Positions 48,636 to 59,935 of a stretch of 64,000 bases of DNA are shown piece by piece. Position 1 is the first letter of the stretch; each line of letters opens with the position of its first letter. Both the position numbers and the translations under genes were made by a program. The DNA is taken from NCBI RefSeq assembly GCF_030272615.1, contig NC_081413.1:560831445-560895444 (forward strand), written 5' to 3'. The stretch is from Cryptomeria japonica. Lineage: Eukaryota > Streptophyta > Pinopsida > Cupressales > Cupressaceae. The notes below the pieces were generated by a model, which saw only the letters and a program-made list of their open reading frames with translations, did no database searches and was not told where the DNA came from.

Positions 48636-50259
48636 CTCTTCATAATATCCTAATTCAAGAATACAAAAAAAATCATAAACATAAAAAATCATTACTTGGT
48701 GAAAACATGGCAAAGAGGTGCCTTGTGACACAAAAAAATTGAAAAATCAAGAAAACAAAAAAGTAAAGAGTAATAAATTCGTCCAATGGTGAAAACCACT
48801 TCAGTGGCACCATGGGCAAGTACCATGGTAAAAATTAGGTCACCAGCACCATGTGTAGAGACATTCCTCCTCCCTCCTTTAGGATTTCATTTCATCCTTT
48901 CACCTTGCACACACTCACATCATATCCATTCATAATAAACTTACCCATTCCCTTCATGGCTTATTATTGATCTACCTAAGATTGGTTAGCCATTCATAAT
49001 AATCCCTCCTTTTCACCCCTTTCCACCCATAATAAATCAAATCCTATTTGTGGCTAAGGTAAATCTTGCAATAAAGTTTCATCTTCTCCTCAATAAAGTA
49101 TCAATTGCATGGATTTAGTCAATTTTAGATGAGACACAACAACAACAATGGGCTTCAACAAATCAAATATTTCAACAGACTCAGACAACATTATCGTTCA
49201 GTGGTATATATCCTTTTGTGAAAATAAACATTGTGACCACAATCAAATAGAATTATACAAGTGACAAGAGACACTAAACTTGAGTAATACAGTGGATGTT
49301 GGTGTCGATTCTTGGTTTTCTTTTGATTTTATCCTTCTGGTGACATGTCTTTTAGCTTTTCCAAGATGTCTCTGACTAGAGATTTTATCTCTAGGATGTC
49401 TCTGACTAGGAAGGCAAGGATGGGGTATCATTACCTATTTTTCTTTGTGGTGTGTAGATTGTCTCTTAGTAATGCTATGACTTATTCAAGGATATGAGGA
49501 CATTGAAATTCTTGTATGAACTGGGGAATTCCTTGTTTGTGACTGTCCTATCTCCATGCAAATATTTACAATGAATTTCTGGGTCGAACATATATCTAGA
49601 TTGTCATAACCTATTTGCCATAATAAAGCTCACTGATGATAATGCACAAGAAGCTCTTTCTCTTGCATATCTTCTATCTTCCATCCCCCTTTCTTGATTG
49701 ACCTCCATCATCCTTCCTGATTCTGTGTAGCCTTCTATCACATGACTCAGTATAATGACACACCAAAAGTATTTGCATCTCATGTAGTTTGCACCTGTAC
49801 TACCACATATTAGGTATTTCATACATACATATAGATATCACAATTGCATCACATCCTACACACAACACATGTTAACAAATTTTACATTCTCATCAGGTAA
49901 ATAGTTATTTGCATTATCATATTCATATACATTTCATACATTCAAATTGGCATAACATATTAAAAACATAAAGGAACAAAAATATTGCATTTCCTCATGT
50001 ACGTATTTGCATCCATATCATAAGCATCACATAGAAACATACATCACATAGGTACACATGTATATAGCTGCCGCAAGGATGAATCATCTCATATATATAT
50101 CAAAATCATAAGTGTCATAATACAATAATGTCAAAATACATATGGCTACAAAATCACCAGAAGGTGTCTACATCATCATACAAAAATGGTACAAAAATTG
50201 ATACATATGGAGCCCTGTAAGGCTATGATGAATTCCCTCCCTCAGATCTAGCTATCCTT
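48636..50259. other. Non-coding interval of the gypsy element
   Basis: Between integrase and the antisense gene there are only short frames, no recognised domain. A CAGTGGCACCATGGG/CACCATGTG pair at about 48805-48870 is the only local repeat seen. Confidence 0.55.
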
Positions 50260-52189
50260 TATAGATTCTAAGCCCTGGAAGGACTCACCTCAGGATCATG
50301 TCTCTTGACCCCTCTATCTGGTGGTGGTGGAGGACCCATGACCCCACTGCTAGATGCTTGTCTCTTGTCTCTCCCTCCAAAGGTCGTTGTCATCTGTGAT
50401 GGTGTCCAGAAGCTCCTAGCCCATTGATTTGGTGGCATCGCTCCATAGTATAGGTCTCTCTAGTATCCTATCTCCTCCACTGCCTAAAGAAACATAACCT
50501 TATCTGGCCCCTATGTCCTCTGCTACCTGCCTTCCTTCTCTCAGTGCTATCTCAACCTTTTATAATGCTGAATAGCCTGATCCCTCTCCTGCTTAGTGTC
50601 CCTCAACTATTTCCTGAGCCTATTTGTCTCCCTCTCCAAATCCTAGATCTCATATGCCTATCCTTGGTAGATCTCCCTCAAGGGTAGTAGCTCATCCTCC
50701 TCCTCTCCCCCCTCACCTTGTCCCTATGGCTGCTCCTATGGTTGCTCCTATCCCTGTCCCTATCCCCATCCTTGTACATATCTAGGAGCTTGTACCTCTC
50801 TAGAAACCTGTGCTGTTGGCACCTGTAACGACAATCCACCTCTACCCCTCACTACATGAGCTTGTCTCTCCTCTTTACCCTCTCTCCTTTGAGCCACTCT
50901 CCTCTCTTCCACTACACCCTACCTCCACCATCAGCCTCTACCTCCACCATCCCCACTATCATCTCCATCACCTTCACTATCTCCATCTATTATCTCCCCT
51001 AGATTCGTCAGCCGTGAAAAGGCATGATCTCCCCAATATGCAGTGTACTCTACATCCATCCTTGCATCCTCTACATCTACCCATATATCCCACGACATGG
51101 GAACCATCTCTACCATCTGTGTCATAGCCTGATCATAAGAAAGAAATGGACCCAAATGCACCTAATCCTCCACTATCTGTGCATACATCCCTAAACCCCG
51201 TGGCATCCACTGTATCCTGCCAAACTGCCTGCACACCCTATCTATCAACTACCTCTTAATCAGATATGATGTCTTCCCTATCAGATATCTTCTCCTAAAT
51301 ACTTACATCAGCTCCATTACATCATCCTCCCACTCCTCATAGTCTAAGTACAACCTCCATACCACACTGTGTATCTCATCGATAACCCTACACTAATACT
51401 CCAGTCTCCCAAACCGTGGCTATGACATAATCATATCATATAAATGTACATAGCTTCACCCATGTCCCTTGCCTCTAAAGTGTATTGGATGTGTAACCAT
51501 GAGATTCTCATATGCCCATACCTGCAATAGTGTCAATCCACATCCCAATCCCACTGATCCATGATACACACACTGATGCAGCTCATAATACATGTGTGCC
51601 AGTAGACACGACTCCCATGCAAACCTGGTGTTCTTAGTCACCAATGTCTCCAGAGTCCTCCCCCATCCCACAGACAACCCTCATGTCACCCAATCTGGAC
51701 ATAGGAACCCACTGATCACTCCTACCAACACCGTCGGCAGTGCCAATCCTATTGTTGTCATGGTGTCCCAAGACACATTTCCTACCCTCATCTCCCATCC
51801 TGGATCCTGAAACACTCATCTCAGTGCATCCCTGTCTCCCTCTCGATCGTAAGGAACTAACTCCCCATCGATCGGTATCCTCAGTATCCTATATTCATCC
51901 TCTAAGGTTACTATCATCTCACCCATCGGCAAATGAAACGTGCATGTCTTTGTGTGTTATCTCTCAGCTAATGCAGTCAACAATCACATGAATGCCCAAA
52001 ATTCAGGCATATACATAATATATTGCAAGCCCATAGGCTTTGCTACAACTCTATCCTCAAATGTTAGCTCTGTTCGTAAACTCTGAGTCGAAGTGAATCT
52101 CTTCCATGACTCCAGCATAGGTAAGTCCTCCTACAGTCAAGCAAAACAACTGTATCGATCCTAGTGGCATTCCTTGTTCATCACAAAGT

Positions 52190-52620
52190 GCTACTTTTTA
52201 TCCTAGTGCTTATATCTATCATTGGGTACTCTATCCTAGTACTCCCTGTTCATCACAAAGTGCTACTTGCATCTTTTAGGGAACCTACTTGAGTGTATCC
52301 TCTTGACTAGCTTATCCAATTGGCAACCTATGTTCTATCACAAAATTGTCAATTTCAGCCTAATCTAATTGGCAATGTATATTCTATCACATAATTGCCA
52401 ATTTCTATGATACTCCCTATTCATCACAAAGTGCCTCACTCCTATCCTAGGGCCTCTTCTTGAGTGTATCCTCTTTAGTAGTTTCCTTATTGACAACATA
52501 TGTTCTATCACATAATTGCCAGTCCTAGCCCTATTTGTTATCATAGTCTTCCCTAGAGGACCTGTTTGAGTGTATCATCTCAGTAGCTTATCTAATAATC
52601 AACAAATGTTTATCATAGAA
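52190..52620. repeat. Minisatellite-like repeats in the predicted intron
   Basis: Phrases TTCATCACAAAGTGCTACT and TGTTCTATCACATAATTGCC alternate three or four times with variants, spaced roughly 60 to 110 bp. Confidence 0.7.
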
Positions 52621-52639
52621 CTTTTGATTCAACCTTGAA

Positions 52640-52890
52640 GACATAAACACGCATTCATGACACAAATGTACTTGCATACTTCATAAACATGCCTACCCTA
52701 CACAGACGTGACTAAAACATATAGACGTGCCTCTATTCAGCATAGACGTGCCTTCCCTGCATAAACACGCCTTCATTTTACAGACATGCTCACATTGAGC
52801 ACATACACTACTAGAATCATACATGCACCTGGAACCAACGCAGACGTGCCTAGCCTACCCAGACACGCCTAACACCAACACAGACACACC
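52640..52890 (-). repeat. Inverted CACGTCTATG-type motif cluster
   Basis: At least eight copies of AGACGTGCC or ACACGCC-type words occur, reverse complements of the leader motif (for example GCACGTCTATG at about 52713 and 52735 on the minus strand). They therefore mirror the leader clusters at 39035-40640. Confidence 0.75.
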
Positions 52891-53402
52891 TTGGCATTTT
52901 TCCCCCCACTTGACATTTTTTTTGACCTTCCTAATGCACATTTATTACACTACCTAGCATGCATTTATGACAACAATTAATGCAACAAAGTATAAGGAGG
53001 TTTTGTGGTACTTACTGGCTCTCTTGCATCTGCTGGCCTCTAATATCGACGAATGCGATCAAATCTATATACTAATGCCATCGATGTTGACTGCTCTCTA
53101 CTTTCTCTACACTCTGATCTCTTAGATGTGTGGATGACAATGAGGATGTTTTCCCTCATAGTATATCTTATAGACTAGCCTATCCCTAGTCTCTTGTGTC
53201 AGTCTTCTTTATCCCATGACTCTGTCACTCTATCCTATCTGGTCAATCCATTCTAGCCTTTCTTTCTTATCAAGAGATTGTTTGTGATTTTTTCAAACAT
53301 TTTTCATTCAATCTCTTGAGGGGGCATATCATTTCCATCTTGGGGCAACTTTGTACTAGTTCATCTTATCTTCTTTATAACAACGTGACAAGCTGCATTG
53401 TC

Positions 53403-53418
53403 TCAAAGAGCGGCAAAA
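53403..53418 (+). promoter_or_regulatory. Polypurine tract of the gypsy element
   Basis: TCAAAGAGCGGCAAAA lies directly before the 3' LTR start TGTAGACACC. It is purine-rich with one C interruption. Confidence 0.6.
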
Positions 53419-54200
53419 TGTAGACACCTAAAATTATCTTGTCTAATTAAATAAATATCTTTATTTATTTAATTATTTTAGCCTAATTCTTCTATTAATT
53501 GAATAAATCTTTATTTATTTAATTAATTCATTTATCCTCTTCTAGCTTTATTTCTCATTTAAATAAATACATTTATTTATTTAAATTATCCTTTTCTAAA
53601 TTAAATAAATACTTTTATTTATTTAATTGATCACACTTCTTCTATTAATTAAATAAATCTTTATTTAATTAATTAATACATTAACCTTTTCTACCCATGA
53701 CACATGTCATTCATCTCTTAATTCCTACACTACCTACCCTCTCATTATTTTCTTATTTCCTCTATCTCCCCTCTAATCCTAGCCTACAATTTATCTTTTA
53801 CACCTCTCAATCTTATCCCTCCATTTCTTATAGTGTCTTCTATATAAGGAGATTCTTCCTTCATTATCAACCCTAATCAACTGACTCCCCAACTATGTTT
53901 TTGAATTTTCACTTGCAATCAAGCCTACTTGCAACCACATTTCCATTCTTTGTTGAGCTTTTGTGCACACATAAAATCTGAGAGCAAATATATCAAGCAA
54001 GATCAATGGAGATAGGAAGAATGGAGATCCAAACCCTATTGGACATGTGATGGTATAATCTTTGTGATTTTATTTGATTTTCATTTTTCTTAGGTAATCT
54101 TCATATGTTATGGTGGATCTTTGTTGTTGTTAGGATAGGGTTTTTGTGGTTGAATATATTTAGTCTTTCAATATTGTTGTTTCCATTTTTACCATAAATA
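53419..54200 (+). repeat. Gypsy 3' LTR, 782 bp
   Basis: It starts TGTAGACACC and ends CATAAATA, the terminal CA having become TA. It has the same five palindromic modules and a TATATAAGG at 53841-53849. The duplicated GGAAT follows at 54201-54205. Confidence 0.93.
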
Positions 54201-54205
54201 GGAAT

Positions 54206-54450
54206 ATCTTGGGTAGAACCAAGAGAGGTTGGGGCAACCCTATCAGAGGAAGATGGAGCCCCAACAATCTCCCCAGGGTCTGAGTTGGATGGGTCAAGGT
54301 TAGCAGAAAGGACTGACTTAGGATAAGAGACAACTAGAACTGAGTTTGAAATAGTCAAGGGAGGCACAATAGCTAGGGCATCCACCTTTTCTAGGGGTGG
54401 CTCATTCCTTTTTCTTCATTCCTTCTTAGGCTTAGACGAGCATTGTCTAG
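54206..54450 (-). pseudogene. LINE B ORF1 middle segment
   Basis: Minus-strand text VDALAIVPPLTISNSVLV and SDPGEIVGAPSSSDRVAPTS continues the ORF1 C-terminal half interrupted at 38142. The right end reads RQCSSKPKK, the last Cys of the CCHC-type knuckle. The other half is at 59085-59110. The CACTA-like element sits in between. Confidence 0.8.
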
Positions 54451-54662
54451 CACTAGTACATTTGGGTCATGAGAGGATAAGATACTTTTGGGTATTTTAT
54501 TCTACGTTCGTATGTGCATAAAAAACACATTAACACCTCCCACTTGTCAATGGATAAGCTAAAGTTTCTCTATAATGAATGGTTTATAAGGCATACCACT
54601 TGATGAAGGTTTTGCAAATGGGGTGGCAAGTTGAATGGGTTTGATCTTGGGACAATCTACAT

Positions 54663-54730
54663 GGTTAAACGTGCTTGATTTAGAGTAGTATTAGTATGGG
54701 TGACCTCCTAGGAATCCCTAATGCTTCACC
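54663..54730 (+). promoter_or_regulatory. 5S rRNA-like pol III control region
   Basis: The 68 bp match the 3' half of plant 5S rRNA, including the A-box (GTTAAACGTGCTTG), the intermediate element (AGAGTAGTATTAG) and the C-box (ATGGGTGACCTCCTAGGAA). The 5' half of 5S is not recognisable upstream. It is not a functional 5S gene. Such a domain is typical of Cassandra-type TRIM LTRs or 5S-derived SINEs; no LTR pair was found. Confidence 0.78.
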
Positions 54731-54769
54731 GCTATGAGCATCACTTTGATGAAATGAGTACTAAGTGAT

Positions 54770-54812
54770 CCATTCTTATGAGGGGTTCATGTAAACTACT
54801 CATGAGAATGGG
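54770..54812. repeat. Hairpin downstream of the 5S-like domain
   Basis: CCATTCTTATGAG and CTCATGAGAATGG pair with one G-T mismatch around a 17 nt loop. Confidence 0.65.
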
Positions 54813-57800
54813 TCAGCTTGACTCTAAAACTATGCAAGTGAATCTTGATATAAATATCATAGTATGAAAGTCTTGTGAAAACACTCATTCTTCTAGCATT
54901 GAAATTTGTGAGAGAGTTATTAAGGGGATTCTCGTGTGTATAGATTCAATGTATAAGTTCAAGACAGATTTTGAGGTGATATTTCTTTCCTTTTGGTACA
55001 TCTATCTTTAAATTGGATGTTCTTTTGCCTTCATGGTAGGGAGTAAGTAATTTTTATGTGGGTTCCTTTTTTCATTCTTGGATTATTAAGGAAAACATAG
55101 TTTGTGAAGAGGAGGTTTTGCTTGTTATCTTATAAAAAAATTGGGTATTAGCTATTATAATAAATGATAGACAAAACAATGTCCTCTAAGGCTGTTGAAA
55201 AGAAATATCTATATGATGATTCTCTTCCCAATTTATCTTCAAAGTTATTTAGTAAATATTTGGGAAACCAAAATAGGGTATGTTGATTTGCAAAGGAAGA
55301 ACTAAATACAAAAATTCCCAAAAGAAGATGTGTTAGCTGATTATTTTTGTTCCTTCAGTATTTTGGAAGTTGAAATGTTCCTTATATCTCTTCAATCTCC
55401 CAAGCTTGTTCCAACAACCATAAAATTTTATGATTGGGATGCAAGGGAGATTAGTGGATTTGATGGGTTGGCTTTGGCTAGATTCACCTAAGATAATTGA
55501 TGATTTATTAGGCATTGTTGTCGTCGATGCATTGTTAAGGTTATTATGGTTGATTATCAAAGCTAGTGGGATTCAAATATAGAGGCATGTTTAAGATAAT
55601 TCTTATCATTGGTTGGTTAATAAAAATATGGTTTCAAGATTGATGCACGAACATATTAGAAGGGCACTTTTATGATGTATGTGAAATAATCACATTATTA
55701 AGAAAAATAATAGGTAATCTATAGGCAAGAATACTCCATATATAGATATTCTATATGAGGGACATGACTAATTCCACAAACTATAAGATTGACTAGGCTT
55801 TTCTCATTAGTGGAATCATATAATAGCTAGTGTGTATTGTTTCTTAGATGCATGAATTTGTAGTTTCCATACAACTAAGAAATGATAATGTTTCTAAGTA
55901 CAAACCAAGTGGGAACTATGGACCCACTAATCTTATTTGTAACCACTTGCCATGATTATATTATGATAACTCTCTTATTGATAATAGAGAGTATCTAATA
56001 CATTTATTAAGACCCTGATTATGGTCATGGTAGACCACACAAAGAATGACTTCCATAGGAGGCTAAGAAGATGATCCATGAACAAGAGTTTGTTTCATTA
56101 ACTATCATTAAGGTGGAAGAATTTAGTGAACAACCTCTTATGCTACCTAGGTACCCTGATGTCATATTCTATTAGAATTAAACAAGTATTTAGAGTTCAT
56201 TCTATTTTTAAATCCAAGCATAGAGGGGGGACTATAATGATCCATCATCATTGAGTGTTTTTAAGTAGATAAGAAGGGATTTTGAAAGGGACCTAATCCC
56301 TTGTGCAAAGAGAAAGATGAAGCATTAATCGCAACAAAACAACAAAACAAAATAGCTCCAAAACAACAAAACAACAAGAGGTGGAATAACTAAAGCAAAA
56401 ATGAACCATCCTAAAATCAGGGTGGTTTAAAAAATTGATCCAAAGCTCTTTGATTGAGCACAAAGGAAGGACCCTTCTCTCCAAATCCTATTTTCTTGAG
56501 ACAATGAAGGGACATAATATCATTGGCACATCCATCATTAGAACCCAAAGCATTATATATACTTGAACAATCCAAAGGGGAACTCCCTTGATTAGAATCA
56601 ATATTTTGAATCTCCTAGGAAATAGGGAAAGTTTCATCCTTATTTTTCTCCTTACAAGCATGACAAATAACCCAAGAGTACTCATACTCAAACTTCTACA
56701 CCCATTTTCAAAATTTAGAGATAGGTTAATTTGGGTAGGGAGAGCTTAATTGCCATTGAGTGAGGATGCCAAGAATATCTTTGATATAGATAAAAAAATG
56801 GGATTAAACCAGGGCTCAAGAACCCATCTACACAATAGCAATCATATGACAAGAGTAACCACTGCCATGAGATGTGAAACTTAAAACAATGTGACAAAGG
56901 TATTACTATGTATAACTTGAGAGCATTCATAATTATACCCTTATTTGATCCAAGGGGTTATATGGAGGAGAAGATAGTGAGAAAGTATGTTTATGTGACT
57001 AATTTAGAGATTTTTTTGGAAAATTTTGCCAAAAAATCTCAATTTAGAGAAAGTGATTATTGTACTACCTTACTTTGTTTTGTCTTAGCTTGAAAAAAAA
57101 AGTCTAGTTTAGATTATTTTCCTATAAAGAAAAATGCTCTAACAATATTGTTATCAAATGCAAATATTTAGAAGCTATTCCATATGATATTCTTGATAAA
57201 ACCATTTCTTTTATAGAATCTAGAAAGGTAAATATTTTAAGATTTGACTATGGAGATAGCCACCCAATATCTAGAGGTCTAATGGAAAGCACAACAAAAT
57301 GAGAAGATCAATATGACATGAATAAACTATATTCCTATCAACGAATGCAAGTTTACAATATGAATGAATGAGATTATAAATAGAACCCCTTGATTATATA
57401 GGTCAAGATGAGACATGTAGGATATCATAAGATTATGAAAGTATCTTAATCTTATGATATGAGACATAAAGTGATAAGTATCCTATGTATACCTTAAGTA
57501 AACTTAAATGATAAGGCATAAAAATGACCTAATAGTGGAAGTAGCTACATAATATCCCTATTACACCAACAATTATTGCTACTTATTCTTTGATTCATCT
57601 CATTGATATGGCTCAAATTGAAATAACTCATTTCATCAATCAGAACAAATATATTCAAAATTTTACTAAGCAATAAAACAAGTCTCGTGATCCTTACTTT
57701 CCTTAAACTGGCCCCTTTGGTTGCTAGCCCTTTACTCACAAGCATTACTCTCAGAAAAAATACAAACTCATTTTTTTGTAAGTGATCCTTTAATCATCAT

Positions 57801-58560
57801 CATTTTCATGCTCTGAGCACACTTACCTTTGCAAGTGCAAGTATCCCAAGCCTCAATCCAAAACTATAATCTACTATATTTGCAACAAGCTTTGCCACAT
57901 CACTTCAAATTGCTCTTGTAAGAACACAATTGTTAAATTAGTCTACATGACTAATGCAATATCATGGAGGGGTGTAGTAGAAGAAGACATATATCTCTAT
58001 AAACAATATGACTTTTTTGAATCTATTCTCAAAGATAAATGATGAAAATAATGAAGATGGGGTTTTTAGTATGATATATCAATTAACTAAACTACATACT
58101 ATAAGAATGTATAGGTCTCAAGAAGATCAAGGAACTAGAGGAGAGAGGATCTCCCGATACTAGTAACACATTTAGAGGAAGGTAAATCACAATATTCTTT
58201 TAAAAATTTTATAGTGACTCTGCAAGGTGCTAGACCTTTCCTAATTTCTTTCAAATTAGTAAACTAATGAAGACTAGTTAATAAATAAGTTAACTAGGAA
58301 GCCAAAACTCCTTCATGAGATTCATATGGAAGGCCAATATCTTAATTGTGCAAATGGGATATAGAAGTGAAGAAGAAGATTTTGAAGAACAATTTTGTGG
58401 AAGATTCGAAGAAGGGTGTTCTTCTAGCCATCCTACCATCATTCTTAATTTTGAAGAAACGAAAGATGAAGAAGCAATTTCCCATATTCATAACTGGTTC
58501 CATTTAAGAAATCAAGAAAAGCAACCTATACACCTTCAACCTAAATGTACAAATTGAAGG
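54813..58560. other. CACTA-like interior, no recognised protein
   Basis: Frames such as 55333-55560 minus, 56293-56930 minus, 56908-57093 plus and 58315-58557 plus are short and carry no known domain. An AACAACAAAACA-type low-complexity stretch lies at about 56335-56380. The origin of this sequence is unknown; it could be captured host DNA. Confidence 0.5.
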
Positions 58561-59084
58561 ACAAGATGACTTCTTCCTCCGTCCGTAGCTCTTATTGCTG
58601 TTGACGGAGGCCCGAGTGTCGCCATTTACATAGCCCATTTTGGGCTCCCTTGCGGTCGTCCTCACTGGTTATGTGCCAGCCCTTGGCACTTTGTGCCCAT
58701 GGCACTTCATTCCCCCATTCCCCATTGTGGCCATGTTTGTCACACCAATGATCTTCCCCGCCATGATTAAACCCACAAGTTCACTACAGAGGCGAGACAA
58801 ATGAGAGGCGGGATTTTATAAAGAGGTGGGATTTATGAAATGACTTGGTCTTTTCTTTTTTTTTTAGTAATGCACGCGGTCGTCAGAATTTCGATGAACG
58901 CGAACACTTTTTCTAAAAAAACCCTAATGTCATTGCCAATTCCTTCTCCGTTGAAACCAAATGTTGCATTATTGTCAGAATTCTGACGAAATCGGGCACT
59001 TTAAAAAAAAAAAATCAAGTTTGATCACAATATACCTTCTCTATCGGAAACCTCCTTCGGAATTTTAGGCTCAATGTATTAGTG

Positions 59085-59935
59085 TAGCCCAGTTACCAAC
59101 TTTTTTGAAGTGGAAATGCATGAAGGGGATGGATTCATACTCTACTTTTTGCACCCATCTGTCTAGATTAGAGAAGAGATCTACCTTAGAAGGTAGGTTT
59201 GAGGATTGTTTGACGTTAACACAAAGTTTGGCATAGACTAGTCATCTTTTTGCAGCAATCATTGGGTTGATAGAGATCAAATCCCTGAAGCAGGAAACAA
59301 TACCTACAAAAAATTCTTCTCCCCTAAATTCCATGGGTAAACCTGGTAGTCTGACCCAGATAGGGGCTTCATTGCACTCCCAATCCTTGGGATTGAACCC
59401 TGGTTCACATTTTTTGAGGGCCAATGAAGTTTTTCCTAGCATCCAGGAACTCCTCCTAGAACAGATCAAAAATCTTCTTCACAAGAGAAAGAAAATGAGA
59501 AGAAGCCACCATCCATAGCCACAACATCGATTTGACCTTTACCTTTCCATTTTCTCGCCACCCAGGAGCGGACATCCTTAATATTAGGATGAGGGCCTAT
59601 AAATTTTCCAACCAAGACCATATACATGTGAGGCATATTCTAATCAATAATATTGTCTAGAATGGAGATGGAGCAAGTACCAGAGTCCCAGTCAACCTTA
59701 TGTGGTACCAGCAAAATGACCTTGCCTTTAATTCTTGAGGAAAAAAGAGAGGCCCATTTCTTGTCGCATTCCATAGAGGGAAACTTATTATTGGGGCCCT
59801 CAACCTCCCCAGTTTTGTCAGAGGTGATAGAAAAACCATTGGCAGTATTGGTACCACTATCCCAGGTATCATTCATGGCCTCATCTGAACGGTCAGGGGG
59901 GGATCACCTTGTTAGGCCCAATATGGAAAGCTAAT
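59085..59935 (-). pseudogene. LINE B ORF1 N-terminal part with DUF4283
   Basis: The minus strand has KKWASLFSSRIKGKVILLVP, then LVGKFIGPHPNIKDVRSWVA and RKWKGKGQIDVVAMDGGFFS. The 59469-59242 frame follows with KKCEPGFNPKDWECNEAPIW and VRLPGLPMEF. VDLFSNLDRWVQKVEYESIP and KKVGNWA end it, where the knuckle starts. This is the canonical DUF4283 plus knuckle ORF1. Its homology to LINE C ORF1 is plain. It ends at the right end of the CACTA insertion. Confidence 0.85.

Larger units (their letters stand above)
52131..53015 (-). other. Predicted intron of the antisense PMD-like gene
   Basis: The exon-1 end CCA is followed by GTAAGT at 53015-53010. The acceptor ends TTGACTGTAG at 52131-52140. Length is 885 bp and the phase is 0 at both ends. 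It contains short tandem repeats (52190-52620) and inverted CACGTCTG motifs (52640-52890). Exon joining was judged by phase and domain, not by RNA. Confidence 0.65.
50260..53081 (-). pseudogene. Antisense PMD-like gene inside the gypsy element, two exons
   Basis: Antisense to the retrotransposon, exon 1 (53081-53016) reads MALVYRFDRIRRY, a TAG, then RPADAREP. Exon 2 from 52130 reads EDLPMLESWKRF, then FHLPMGEMIVTLEDEYRILR, IPIDGELVPYDREGD and TIGLALPTVLVGVISGFLCP. RTLETLVTKNTRFAWESCLL, AHMYYELHQCVYHG, LLQVWAYENLMVTHP and FRRRYLIGK follow, then the final RQFGRIQWMPRGLGMYAQ. These match plant mobile domain proteins (MAIN/PMD-C type, found in plants and transposons). An acidic region and a coiled-coil-like piece, YEIQDLERETNRLRK with one stop, end it near 50260. 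At least six stops, mostly TAG/TGA, show decay. Antisense ORFs after pol are known for the Tat lineage; the PMD identity is from motifs read by eye. Confidence 0.82.
38143..54200 (+). mobile_element. Complete Tat-type Ty3/gypsy element, 16,058 bp
   Basis: Two LTRs of exactly 782 bp bound the element. A 5 bp target duplication GGAAT lies at 38138-38142 and 54201-54205. Inside are a PBS, leader, gag, protease, G-patch-like linker, RT, two RNase H-type domains, integrase, an antisense PMD-like gene and a polypurine tract. The second, host-type RNase H between the first RNase H and integrase is the feature that suggests the Tat lineage. It is inserted into LINE B ORF1. All sense ORFs have stops. 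Confidence 0.93.
54451..59084. mobile_element. CACTA-type DNA transposon, 4,634 bp, non-autonomous
   Basis: The left end is CACTAGTACATT and the right end, read inverted, CACTAATACATT: 11 of 12 match. The 3 bp TAG at 54448-54450 is repeated at 59085-59087. Removing the element and one TAG restores the knuckle reading frame of LINE B ORF1 exactly. No TNP-type transposase is recognisable, so it is likely non-autonomous. A GC-rich 500 bp right end carries a pair of similar subterminal units (58882-58921, 58974-59014). Confidence 0.82.

Noticed and set aside
54663-54730. Functional 5S rRNA gene
   Set aside because: The 5' half is missing and several conserved bases differ; only the internal promoter region is recognisable.
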